From: Marinobacter guineae
Lineage (GTDB): Bacteria; Pseudomonadota; Gammaproteobacteria; Pseudomonadales; Oleiphilaceae
DNA: 64,000 nt
Direction: 5' to 3'
NCBI RefSeq assembly: GCF_002744735.1
Contig: NZ_KZ319339.1
Location: 372,001 to 436,000 of the forward strand
The translations under genes were made by a program, and so were the position numbers. Numbering within the stretch: position 1 is the first letter of the stretch; the number at the start of each line of letters is the position of its first letter. Below, piece after piece: positions 36,701 to 43,984 of this stretch. The notes beneath the pieces were generated by a model. The model searched no databases and was not told where the DNA came from. It worked only from the letters and a program-made list of their open reading frames with translations.

Positions 36701-39540
36701 CGAATCGCCCCGAGCAGCTGAGCATGAACATGCGCCACTATCTCAGTAAACTGATTTTTCTCACCTAAATGAAGCCTCAGAGGCACCGTATTAATAAACA
36801 ACCCTATGGTGTGTTCGAATCCGTCAGGTCTTTGATTAGCCGGGGTGCCGATCACTATTTCGTTCTTTCCGGTATACCTGGCTAACAATAAACAGTACGT
36901 GCTTAAGAAAATGACGAAAGGTGTCGTTCTTAGCTCTTTCGCCACAGCAATCGTGTTATCCAGGACGTCATTCGGAATAGTAATTTCCTGCTGGTCACTT
37001 CGAAGATCCAGGGTGGGTGGACGTGGTTTGTCTGTCACCATTTCAAGAACGGGTGGCACAGTCCTGAAAATATTGCTCCAATATTTCAGGTTATCAGGGT
37101 TTTCTTCTCGCTTTGAAGAGCCGAGATACTCTGAAAACTGCCGGGCTTTATTTTCGGTATTGGGCGCTCCTTCGTTGAAAAACGCATAAAGATCTTTCAA
37201 CTCTTGCCATAATTGAGTCTGGGAAATGCCATCGATAATCTGGTGGTGCGCAGATATTTGCAAAACACACTTATTATCATTGCCAAGATATAATTTGAAA
37301 CGAATGAGTGGACCTTGATGAAGATTAAACGAAGATTGGGCTTCATCTTGCAACTGACCGTCAAGCCAGCGACGATCATCCAGAGCACCGCCACAAACTA
37401 TCTCTTTCCATTCCAAAACTGGCTTTGTATGGACCCAATATTTTTGTTGCTTCGCTCGAATAATGGCTAACGCATCGTGACGGTTTAGCAGTTCGGCTGC
37501 TGCTTTTTTTAAGGATTTAGCATCTACTTCGCCAAACAACCAATAAGCTTCGGACTCATAGAAAATCTCTGGTTGATCATGCAGCGCCGCCGTAACGTCC
37601 ATTCTCATCTGGGTTTTTGTCGGGGGGAAGACTGGCTTTTTATCAATAGATTCGCTTATTTCCTTATCGTGCCTGCCGTGTTGTTGTGCCTCCCGGGCCG
37701 GACTATTGCGTATTAGCGCGGCTTGCTGGAGCAAAACTGGATGATCCAGTAAGTCCACTGGCGGTATCTGCTTCCCGAACTCCCTCTCTATAGAGGTTGA
37801 AAGCTTGGCAGCAAGCAGAGAGTGCCCTCCCAGAGAATAAAAGTTATCCTCAGGACCTGAAGGGGCAACGCCAAGAATATCCTCCCAAAGGAGCGCGATA
37901 CGCTTAACCTCCCCGGAAAACATTGAGACAGATTGTGGCGCGCCTTTTAAACTTTCTGTTTGGCTCAATTCCCGATCAGCGAGTTCAGCAAGGCTTTTTC
38001 TGTCAATTTTAAGATTAGGTGTTAACGGAAAGCTCTCAACCTGCCTCCATACCCTGGGAATCATATACTCAGGAAGGCGCGCCGCTAATTCTGTTTCAAG
38101 GGCCTCGAAGTTAATTTTTACAGCACTTCGGATAAAAGCAATCAGGTAGGGGTTATTGTTAGAACCTGTGTGTTTTATAACAGCAACTTCTGTCACATCT
38201 CTACCGAGCGCGCTAACCTGCTTCTCTATCTCTCCGAGCTCAACTCTATACCCCCGGATCTTGACCTGGTTATCCAGGCGGTCAAGGTAAAATATTGAGG
38301 AGCCTTCACGTAAAACCAAATCGCCGGTTCGATACCAATGTTCGATCGCTCCGGTCTCGTTGTTGAGCAACGAGAGGAATCGCTCTGCGTTCAAATCGGG
38401 TCTTTGGAAATAACCAGGGGTCAAACACACGCCTGATATCAATAACTCTCCCTGAGCAAATTCATCAGTTTTATGGTCGTCCGCAGAAACCACCCTGTAA
38501 TGGACATTGGCAATGGGATCGCCAATTGGGATTGCTCCCCGGCTTAAATCGTCTGCATTTACCTGATGACAACTAGACCATACCGTTGCTTCTGTCGGCC
38601 CATACATATTCCATAACTCACCTGCACCATAAAGCAGCTTGGCCAATTCAATAGTCAACGGCTCACCGCCAGAAAGTATTTTCTGTGACCTGTCCGGTGT
38701 CCATCCATGCTCCAGCAACATACGCCATGTGGCGGGCGTTGCCTGCAGCAACGTTAGATTGTTGTCCTGTATTATTGCTGAAAGGCGCCTGGGATCCAGG
38801 CTATCCGGTTTAGGCACGAGATACATCGTCGCCCCTACCATTAAAGGCAGAAACAGCTCCAGTACTGAAATATCGAAAGAAATCGTGGTGAGCGCCATAA
38901 CTCGATCGCCGGAATGTATACCCGGCCTTCTGGACATAGCGAGAAGAAAATTCACCATCGCAGCTCGTGTGATTGGCACGCCCTTGGGCCGGCCTGTCGA
39001 ACCAGAGGTGAATATCAAATAGGCAAGATCGTCCGGACACCAATCCGGAAGTGGATTCGGTTCAATGCTGCGAGGCTTATCTTCAACTACGAAAACACGG
39101 AAATTATATTCCAAAGGCAGAAGGTGTTCGCTTGCCTTATCGGTGATGACGGCAACAGAATCCGAGTCTTCGATGATGACTGCGATACGCCTCGGGGGAA
39201 AGGCGGGGTCGACTGGCACGTAGCATGCCCCGGCACGCATAATACCCAACAATATTGCGGGCAGCTCCAAGAGGCGTTCCATGCATACCAGAACCTTGTC
39301 GCCTTTCTTTACCCCTTCAGACGAGAGCCAATAGGCCCACTGTGAACTCTTTCGTTCCAGCTCTTTATAACTGAGCGTTTCTTCATCACTGATTACAGCA
39401 AGCTTTTCCGGTTTGTCATGACACTGGTTGAGAAAAAGCTGGTCATAGGAAACCTGCGGCCAGTTTCCAGAATCTGACAAAAATTCATCTTTGGCAGTTA
39501 TCGAGCCTGAAGCTCCAGCATCCCTGTGTGCTCTTTCCAT
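33724..39540 (-). CDS. Two-module non-ribosomal peptide synthetase (A-PCP-C-A-PCP-TE)
   Basis: This protein has 1938 residues. Domain 1 (about 30-530) is an adenylation domain (YLIFTSGSTGRPKGVP, FDISVLELF, NMYGPTEATVW, LKIDR). A carrier with GGHSLL (Ser, near 575) follows, then a condensation domain (about 640-1080) with intact HHQIIDG. The second adenylation domain (about 1090-1590; MFTSGSTGVPKGVE, NGYGPTENTTF, GKVDRRAL) leads to a second carrier (WGGSSLKA) and a thioesterase (about 1700-1938) with GGSMGG. All core motifs look intact. It would join two amino acids and release or cyclise the dipeptide, or pass it to an acceptor. There is no starter condensation domain. The PPTase at 8393-9127 would activate it. 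Placement inside an EPS operon between FemAB and glycosyltransferase genes is unusual. Confidence 0.92.
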   Translation of the reverse strand: MERAHRDAGASGSITAKDEFLSDSGNWPQVSYDQLFLNQCHDKPEKLAVISDEETLSYKELERKSSQWAYWLSSEGVKKGDKVLVCMERLLELPAILLGIMRAGACYVPVDPAFPPRRIAVIIEDSDSVAVITDKASEHLLPLEYNFRVFVVEDKPRSIEPNPLPDWCPDDLAYLIFTSGSTGRPKGVPITRAAMVNFLLAMSRRPGIHSGDRVMALTTISFDISVLELFLPLMVGATMYLVPKPDSLDPRRLSAIIQDNNLTLLQATPATWRMLLEHGWTPDRSQKILSGGEPLTIELAKLLYGAGELWNMYGPTEATVWSSCHQVNADDLSRGAIPIGDPIANVHYRVVSADDHKTDEFAQGELLISGVCLTPGYFQRPDLNAERFLSLLNNETGAIEHWYRTGDLVLREGSSIFYLDRLDNQVKIRGYRVELGEIEKQVSALGRDVTEVAVIKHTGSNNNPYLIAFIRSAVKINFEALETELAARLPEYMIPRVWRQVESFPLTPNLKIDRKSLAELADRELSQTESLKGAPQSVSMFSGEVKRIALLWEDILGVAPSGPEDNFYSLGGHSLLAAKLSTSIEREFGKQIPPVDLLDHPVLLQQAALIRNSPAREAQQHGRHDKEISESIDKKPVFPPTKTQMRMDVTAALHDQPEIFYESEAYWLFGEVDAKSLKKAAAELLNRHDALAIIRAKQQKYWVHTKPVLEWKEIVCGGALDDRRWLDGQLQDEAQSSFNLHQGPLIRFKLYLGNDNKCVLQISAHHQIIDGISQTQLWQELKDLYAFFNEGAPNTENKARQFSEYLGSSKREENPDNLKYWSNIFRTVPPVLEMVTDKPRPPTLDLRSDQQEITIPNDVLDNTIAVAKELRTTPFVIFLSTYCLLLARYTGKNEIVIGTPANQRPDGFEHTIGLFINTVPLRLHLGEKNQFTEIVAHVHAQLLGAIRHQDFSFDRIVDIIQPDRDPSRTPVYQTLFTFNDFRERPVYLDNDIVMRPCPVDTGFSHTELVLFADWYREGMDLRLQASKKLFNRTTIESLLGHFRVLLTELLRDTSCNPRDVNLLTPHDQKVLRDWSNTTTDYPRDASLLECFKAQVESHSDKIAIEQGELQISYSELEAQSNRVASALIGSGVGKGTSVGLLAGRSWQTIAALLGVLRVGAVYVPLDRTYPPKRLRLLLSESKTKYVIGQYEEDRFHLPEGTDWISLDEALRNDSREAGSLIPCSAVDPAYIMFTSGSTGVPKGVEVVHRNIIRLVKNNSFLPLDCDTRFLMNAPISFDASTLEIWGPLLNGGTLIIPQRDDLNAKALSEILLSGRVNVAWFTAALFHQMAQHHTASFSKLRYLLAGGDVLSARWVRAVLKSNPQLTLINGYGPTENTTFTCCYPMHDYKAVPDRVPIGYPVANTQVHVIDDHGALCPPGVPGELYAGGDGVANGYVNFPDRTRDVFVSGNKFIGTDTKLYRTGDRVRWRHDGVLEFLGRMDDQIKIRGHRVEPGEISAALENLKGVRQATTVVERGIDANPEIIAYVVLDDGAADRAKLNKLRKDLEDHLPRFMLPRDIIGLSELPVDPNGKVDRRALPRSDLLETKNSQGVPPENRQEARLLKIWQEILARPDLGVTDDFFEWGGSSLKAVELFGNIEGEFGCDLPLSLLLKQRTVRDLSNSLDFPVGRISETSDSVKAQWNNLVVLEPKSGSHPVVCIHAVGGNVLSYRGLLDLDSLNRPVLGFQSSGLNGIDDPPNTITAMATQYVEELGRSGYGGPFTLIGGSMGGTIALEMAYLLEQKGEEVDWVILLDTIGPEGRRLESEMLHKSLWTRFQFSLQSRLRQYQKKLQILYYRYKEQPIPVELRPFFIKDHNIRALYRHSEKTYQGNVLLLRAPMSDRGIYADPYLGWKGVLEGRLIIECIDAFHESFLESPATKARLNQFFRENNIDDLVDEK

Positions 39541-39553
39541 GGAACATCCAATC

Positions 39554-40885
39554 TTAAGGGAGATATTTCACAATACCCGGACCAATCAGCCGACTCATCC
39601 AAACGGGTAGTCGTTTCCAGGCTGCAATCAACAAGCGATATTTAGGGTTATTCGGGTTCAGATTGGGAAACTCTGCCCCTCGGGATAACGCATAGTCCCA
39701 GAACAATGGGATTTCACTTGCGCCCCATTGCTGCTTGAACCTTGCAGTGCCGGTATCTTTGCTGCAACGGCCGAAATCGAACAATCGACAGCCTATTGAC
39801 ACAGAATACTCGAGGGCTTTCCAGTACATTGCCATGTTCACACCGGTATGATTCTGCTTGCGCAGTGTGGAAGCCCATGGAATCTCCATTCTTCCTCCAA
39901 AACAGCATAAAATCGCACAGCCTGCAGCCTCGCCGTTAATACGTACCACAACAATTCTGGCCCGTTCACCGAGGGTCTCAACGAGATTCTGAAAAAACGC
40001 TTTGCTATACACCGGGGTTCCGAGATCACGCATGTTGTGGGCAAAAACCCGGTAAAAGTCATCAAGTAATTCTAGCCCACCAATTTCTACATTGGAGATT
40101 TCCCTCTCTCCTTTTCGAATCTGTGCCCGTAATTTCGGCTGAAAGCTATCCCATAGTTCTTTCGAGTTTTCAGGAAGTGGCAACCAAAAGGTCTGTTTAT
40201 CCTTGCGCTGTGGGAGTCCGAGAGATAAATCACTGCAATGCCGGAGTTCAACGTGCTGTGCATTCTCGGAGTCACGCCAACGTTCAGCGGCCAAAACAAG
40301 GGCGCCCGCAATCTTCTGATTATCAGCAAGTACGCCACCGTAGTTAAAGTAAGGCACTGATACCATGAAGTTGCCAAACAGACGACTTTTTAGTTGACTG
40401 ACCGGTAAGACGCCACGCACTTCCGACTCTGAATCCAGCACATAGAAGTATCGGCATGAATGCCCGTAAGTATTTTGAATAAACTCCGAGACTTCCGGCA
40501 AATGCCATATGGTTGAGGCGGGATGCTGAAGTACATAGTCAGCAGTGGCTCTTGTGACCTCTTCCGGAAACGCTTCTACGACCTTAAACTCACACTCCTG
40601 TCGGTTCAGAATTGCCGATTCCACTTGCGGCTTGCCAGGCTTCCAGGCCGACGTCGGTTTAGTGGATGACCTAAGCTGCTGTTTCATCCTCTTCTGCAGC
40701 AGTTTCAACTCAGTTGAAACAACCTTCAGCTCTTCCACCAGTGATGCAATGTCGTGTTCGGCAGCCTCGTTGCCAGAATTCCGAATGTCACCGATTCGCC
40801 GGCTCAGCTGTCCTTTGGACTCCTTTAGCTCCGAAATGCGGCTGCCGAGTTCCTCGACCTCAGGACTTGCTTCGTTGACTCCCAT
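39554..40885 (-). CDS. XrtA-associated FemAB family protein with N-terminal coiled coil
   Basis: The 443-residue protein has a GNAT/FemAB C-terminal region: STIWHLPEVSEFIQ, NFMVSVPYFNYGGVLAD near residue 180, LRAQIRKGEREISN, GRMEIPWASTLRKQN and RLFDFGRCSKDTGTARFKQQWG. The last block is characteristic of the exosortase/PEP-CTERM-associated FemAB group. FemAB proteins transfer aminoacyl groups, usually from tRNA, to peptidoglycan or other acceptors; here the likely target is a polymer or lipid intermediate. Residues about 5-75 form an acidic/basic heptad-rich coiled coil (ELGSRISELKESKGQLSRR), an extension I do not expect in this group. It lies 13 bases from the NRPS gene and 12 from the deacetylase gene, on the same strand. 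Confidence 0.82.
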   Translation of the reverse strand: MGVNEASPEVEELGSRISELKESKGQLSRRIGDIRNSGNEAAEHDIASLVEELKVVSTELKLLQKRMKQQLRSSTKPTSAWKPGKPQVESAILNRQECEFKVVEAFPEEVTRATADYVLQHPASTIWHLPEVSEFIQNTYGHSCRYFYVLDSESEVRGVLPVSQLKSRLFGNFMVSVPYFNYGGVLADNQKIAGALVLAAERWRDSENAQHVELRHCSDLSLGLPQRKDKQTFWLPLPENSKELWDSFQPKLRAQIRKGEREISNVEIGGLELLDDFYRVFAHNMRDLGTPVYSKAFFQNLVETLGERARIVVVRINGEAAGCAILCCFGGRMEIPWASTLRKQNHTGVNMAMYWKALEYSVSIGCRLFDFGRCSKDTGTARFKQQWGASEIPLFWDYALSRGAEFPNLNPNNPKYRLLIAAWKRLPVWMSRLIGPGIVKYLP

Positions 40886-40897
40886 AACGTTGAAACC

Positions 40898-41764
40898 TTA
40901 GACGGCGACCGCTCTGGACGGAATTGAAGTTTCCTGGAGTACGTCTGACACAGATCCGAACCGGAAATCCTGAAGCAGTCTTTCTAACCGGCTCATGCAT
41001 TTGTCGAGATTGTTGTAATGGCGAAAGCGGGAGAACGCGCTGACGTTTAAACGCGGCTGCCCGGGATCAATCTCCCATGGATGGAGATAGAAAATGAAAG
41101 GTTGCCCTGCGCGATTTATCTTTCCCAGCCCCCAGCGGCTCAGAGCATAAGGATAAAGCCGAAAATAGCCTCCGCCTGCAATCGGCATCCGGTAATTTCC
41201 CACCGGGCAGGTGGATAATGGGAACTCTTTTAGCGTACTCCCATTGGGTGCTTCAAGAACGTACGGCTGGTGGGGCGTACCTGGCATTCCATAGCGGTCA
41301 TGATGCACAGGGAATATCGACGAATCCCAGGTAAACCCTTCCTCACAAAGTATATCAAGAGCCCATCTGGATTTGGCTGTAATCGAGTAACTGGCTGCTC
41401 GGTAGCCGACAATCGGGCTTCCTGTTATATCTTCGAGAATTTGTTTGGATTTCCGCGTTTCCTGCCGGAATGTCTCAGGGCTCTGAGTGTAGACCAGTTC
41501 ATGACTATACCCGTGACTTGCAATCTCGTGCCCATGAGCCTGGATCCGCCTCACTAGCTCCGGCGAGCGCTCCGCCACCCAACCAAGCACAAAGAATGTT
41601 GCTGTAACTTTTTGACGATCGAACAACTCCAAAAGCTTATCCGTGTTACGTTCAACACGGTATTCCATGTTGGGCCAGTCAGCCGAATCAACGGCTTCCT
41701 TGAGAGCAGCTACCTGGAAGTAGTCCTCTACGTCCACCGTGAGCGCATTCTTTATCTGTTCCAT
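40898..41764 (-). CDS. XrtA-type polysaccharide deacetylase
   Basis: The 288-residue protein opens with NALTVDVEDYFQVAAL, the start typical of exosortase-locus deacetylases (DVED carries the catalytic and metal Asp). TATFFVLGWVAERSPELV and HEIASHGYSHELVY (H-x3-H metal motif) follow, and then VGYRAASYSIT. The C-terminal part (FYLHPWEIDPGQPRL) belongs to the associated DUF3473-type extension. It would remove acetyl groups from the EPS in the cytoplasm or after export; no signal peptide is seen. It precedes the FemAB gene in the same operon, and 44 bases separate it from the outer-membrane protein gene. Confidence 0.87.
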   Translation of the reverse strand: MEQIKNALTVDVEDYFQVAALKEAVDSADWPNMEYRVERNTDKLLELFDRQKVTATFFVLGWVAERSPELVRRIQAHGHEIASHGYSHELVYTQSPETFRQETRKSKQILEDITGSPIVGYRAASYSITAKSRWALDILCEEGFTWDSSIFPVHHDRYGMPGTPHQPYVLEAPNGSTLKEFPLSTCPVGNYRMPIAGGGYFRLYPYALSRWGLGKINRAGQPFIFYLHPWEIDPGQPRLNVSAFSRFRHYNNLDKCMSRLERLLQDFRFGSVSDVLQETSIPSRAVAV

Positions 41765-41808
41765 GACTTCGATTTCATCCAGCCAAATACGGTGATTACC
41801 AGTACCTC

Positions 41809-43092
41809 TTACAGAAACCGGTAGCTCAGTCCCACAAGGAGCCAGTTTTCCTGGTATTCCCGAGACGAGACATCACTGGAGCGGCGTTCGTGCCCTAGTC
41901 GCGCATTCAGGCCAAGATCACGGCTCAGTGTGTAGGAAACACCGACATCAAACGCAACTATCGAATCCTCTGAGTCATCTTCTTCGAAGGTCAGATAATT
42001 CAGGCGAAGGCTGGAAGTCAGGCTAATCCTGCTATTAAGAGGTCGATTTCCGAGAAGGTTTAAACCCACCCTGTCCTCTTTTATTTCCGACGTCAGGTAA
42101 TCGGAGCGGCTTGCACTGATGCCAGCGCTCACCGTAGACCCGTCGCTGAACAGTTTTTGAATGCCTGTACTCAGTGCGGTAACCTCGACAGCCTCTGTCT
42201 CTGACAGATTGAATTCGAAATCACCGAACTGAAAATCGAAATCCGATGTCTGATCCGTGAGTTCCCGGCTTACTGTAAAGAAAAAATCCGCTGAGGGGTT
42301 AATCTCACGGTTTATCGAAAGATCGCCGACCAACGCATCACTCTTCTGAGAACCAGAGCCGAACTTGGTTTCGATCTCGCTGACACCCAGACTTCCTTCC
42401 AAATCGGTAGTCGACCAGCTCTTGGCAAATGTAATACTGGCGGTGTTACGATCAATCTCTACGCCGGTGTCCAGTTCTGCCTGGTTTGCAGATGCACTAA
42501 GGCCAGCAGTCAAGGTGGAACTGAACAGGTGATTCCAGGCAGCCGAGCCAATTACCCTATCGCTGTCAGTCTGTTCAGGCTCCTCGAATTCAGTGTTCTG
42601 GTATTGCAGTGAAAACTGCAGCTGATCCCTCTGTGTCAAAAACAGGGTGTATCGCGGGCCCGTCGTGAACACGTTCTTCCGCGTAGTGTTATCAGGTACG
42701 TCAGGACGCCGTGTGTCCTGGCTTACATCACTCAGGCGATCAGAGAGAGTCCAGTCCAAACCATGTGCCAATTCACAGCTGCCCTGAAATCCAGCATCGG
42801 TATAAAGTTCCGGATCGAAAGTATCATCAAGCCAATAGCCGTAGCCCACCCGCCCATTGAGGTTGGAGTTACATCTTCCCGGATCTTTCACATGCTGAAA
42901 TGAAACGCCTACCCGGGTTTCGAGGTCGGATTGCTCGTTGGTTGAAACTCGTCGCGCGTTGTCGGTGAACCGGTTATCGAGACTACCGGTGATTGTAACC
43001 GGTTCGGCTTGGACCATCGGTATGACCAGAAGGCCTGGTCCAAAGAGACCCAACGTTAAACACCACCAACGTTTTAGTATCAAATCAGCCAT
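41809..43092 (-). CDS. PEP-CTERM system-associated outer-membrane beta-barrel protein
   Basis: The 427-residue product has an N-terminal signal (LTLGLFGPGLLVIPMVQA, cleavage near residue 29). After it come many amphipathic beta-strands with alternating hydrophobic residues (TLTAGLSASANQAELDT, FFFTVSRELTDQTSDFDF, RISLTSSLRLNYLTFE). It ends WLLVGLSYRFL, with the near-terminal aromatic expected of barrel proteins. The placement between kinase and deacetylase genes is that of a protein family found only in exosortase A loci, thought to form an outer-membrane channel or anchor. It overlaps the kinase gene by 8 bases. Fairly divergent proteins of this kind are best recognised by context. Confidence 0.8.
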   Translation of the reverse strand: MADLILKRWWCLTLGLFGPGLLVIPMVQAEPVTITGSLDNRFTDNARRVSTNEQSDLETRVGVSFQHVKDPGRCNSNLNGRVGYGYWLDDTFDPELYTDAGFQGSCELAHGLDWTLSDRLSDVSQDTRRPDVPDNTTRKNVFTTGPRYTLFLTQRDQLQFSLQYQNTEFEEPEQTDSDRVIGSAAWNHLFSSTLTAGLSASANQAELDTGVEIDRNTASITFAKSWSTTDLEGSLGVSEIETKFGSGSQKSDALVGDLSINREINPSADFFFTVSRELTDQTSDFDFQFGDFEFNLSETEAVEVTALSTGIQKLFSDGSTVSAGISASRSDYLTSEIKEDRVGLNLLGNRPLNSRISLTSSLRLNYLTFEEDDSEDSIVAFDVGVSYTLSRDLGLNARLGHERRSSDVSSREYQENWLLVGLSYRFL

Positions 43093-43984
43093 TTATAACC
43101 GCTCCGACAAATTTGTCAGGGTTGAACGCCGCCGCAGCGCGCTCAACGGCGGCTGCAGTTGTCCGGCCATGTGGCACCACAAGCATGGCGTAGTCGCAAA
43201 GCTCTGCGAGAATCCGGGCGTCTGGTGAGTCGGTGATTGGCGCAGTATCCAATACGATAAATCGGTCCGGATACCGCTGGCGAACTGCTTTGAGAAACTG
43301 TTTCATCCGGAAAGATGTGAAGAACTCATCTGCAGACTCTCTTCGGCTGCCTGCTGGTATTAATCTGAGCCGGGGGATTCCCGTTGGGTAAAGAATTTTG
43401 GAAATGTCATAATCCGGGTCGTCAAGAAAATCGGTGAGGCCGGTTTCCGGGATTATATCCAGTATTGAGTGCATGGTTGGATTCCGCATATTACAGTCAA
43501 TTACCAGTGCGGTTTTTGACCGGTCGAGCGCGAATGCCGCAGCCAGGTTCAGCGCCATAAATGAGGAACCCGCTCCTTCACCCATGCCACTTACAATGAG
43601 GGTGAAATTGTTTCCGCCTGAGACCTCGAGGAGTTTGGTGCGAATGTCACGGAAACGATTTACCAGATCACGATTGCGGGAGTCCGGATGAATGATACGA
43701 CGCTCATCCAGGTCGTCCGGTGTCAGGCAGCGTGGCTCCTGCATACGAACGATCTGCTTGCTGATGACGTACTTTTCGACCGCTCCGGCTCCCAGCTCAA
43801 GGGAGCTGGGAACCAACATTTTAGAATCTTCCCACTCGGAGCCGCCGACGCTTCGGTTTTCCCGCCGATTCTCACCACTTATCCAGCGCTGTTCTTTACC
43901 GGTCTCAGCTTCTTCCCTTTCGGATCGATTCCCTTTTCTGACATTATCGGGGACTTCATCCCTATTCTCCGTGGGTCCGGCCAT
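43085..43984 (-). CDS. XrtA-associated tyrosine autokinase homologue with degenerate P-loop
   Basis: The 299-residue protein matches the BY-kinase/CpsD type ATPase of EPS loci. Features are RDLVNRFRDIRTKLLE, a Walker-A-like SGMGEGAGSSFMALNLAAAF, a Walker-A'-like ALVIDCNMRNPTMHSIL and a Walker-B-like FIVLDTAPITDSPDARIL. The Lys of the usual GEGK(S/T) is absent (GEGAGSS) and the second Asp of the A' motif is Asn (DCNMR against DADxR). No C-terminal tyrosine cluster is present; the protein stops at VGAVING. The first 90 residues are highly charged and low-complexity. Catalytic activity is therefore doubtful, and it may be a structural co-polymerase partner for the Wzz protein encoded just upstream (TGATG overlap). 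Confidence 0.78.
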   Translation of the reverse strand: MAGPTENRDEVPDNVRKGNRSEREEAETGKEQRWISGENRRENRSVGGSEWEDSKMLVPSSLELGAGAVEKYVISKQIVRMQEPRCLTPDDLDERRIIHPDSRNRDLVNRFRDIRTKLLEVSGGNNFTLIVSGMGEGAGSSFMALNLAAAFALDRSKTALVIDCNMRNPTMHSILDIIPETGLTDFLDDPDYDISKILYPTGIPRLRLIPAGSRRESADEFFTSFRMKQFLKAVRQRYPDRFIVLDTAPITDSPDARILAELCDYAMLVVPHGRTTAAAVERAAAAFNPDKFVGAVING

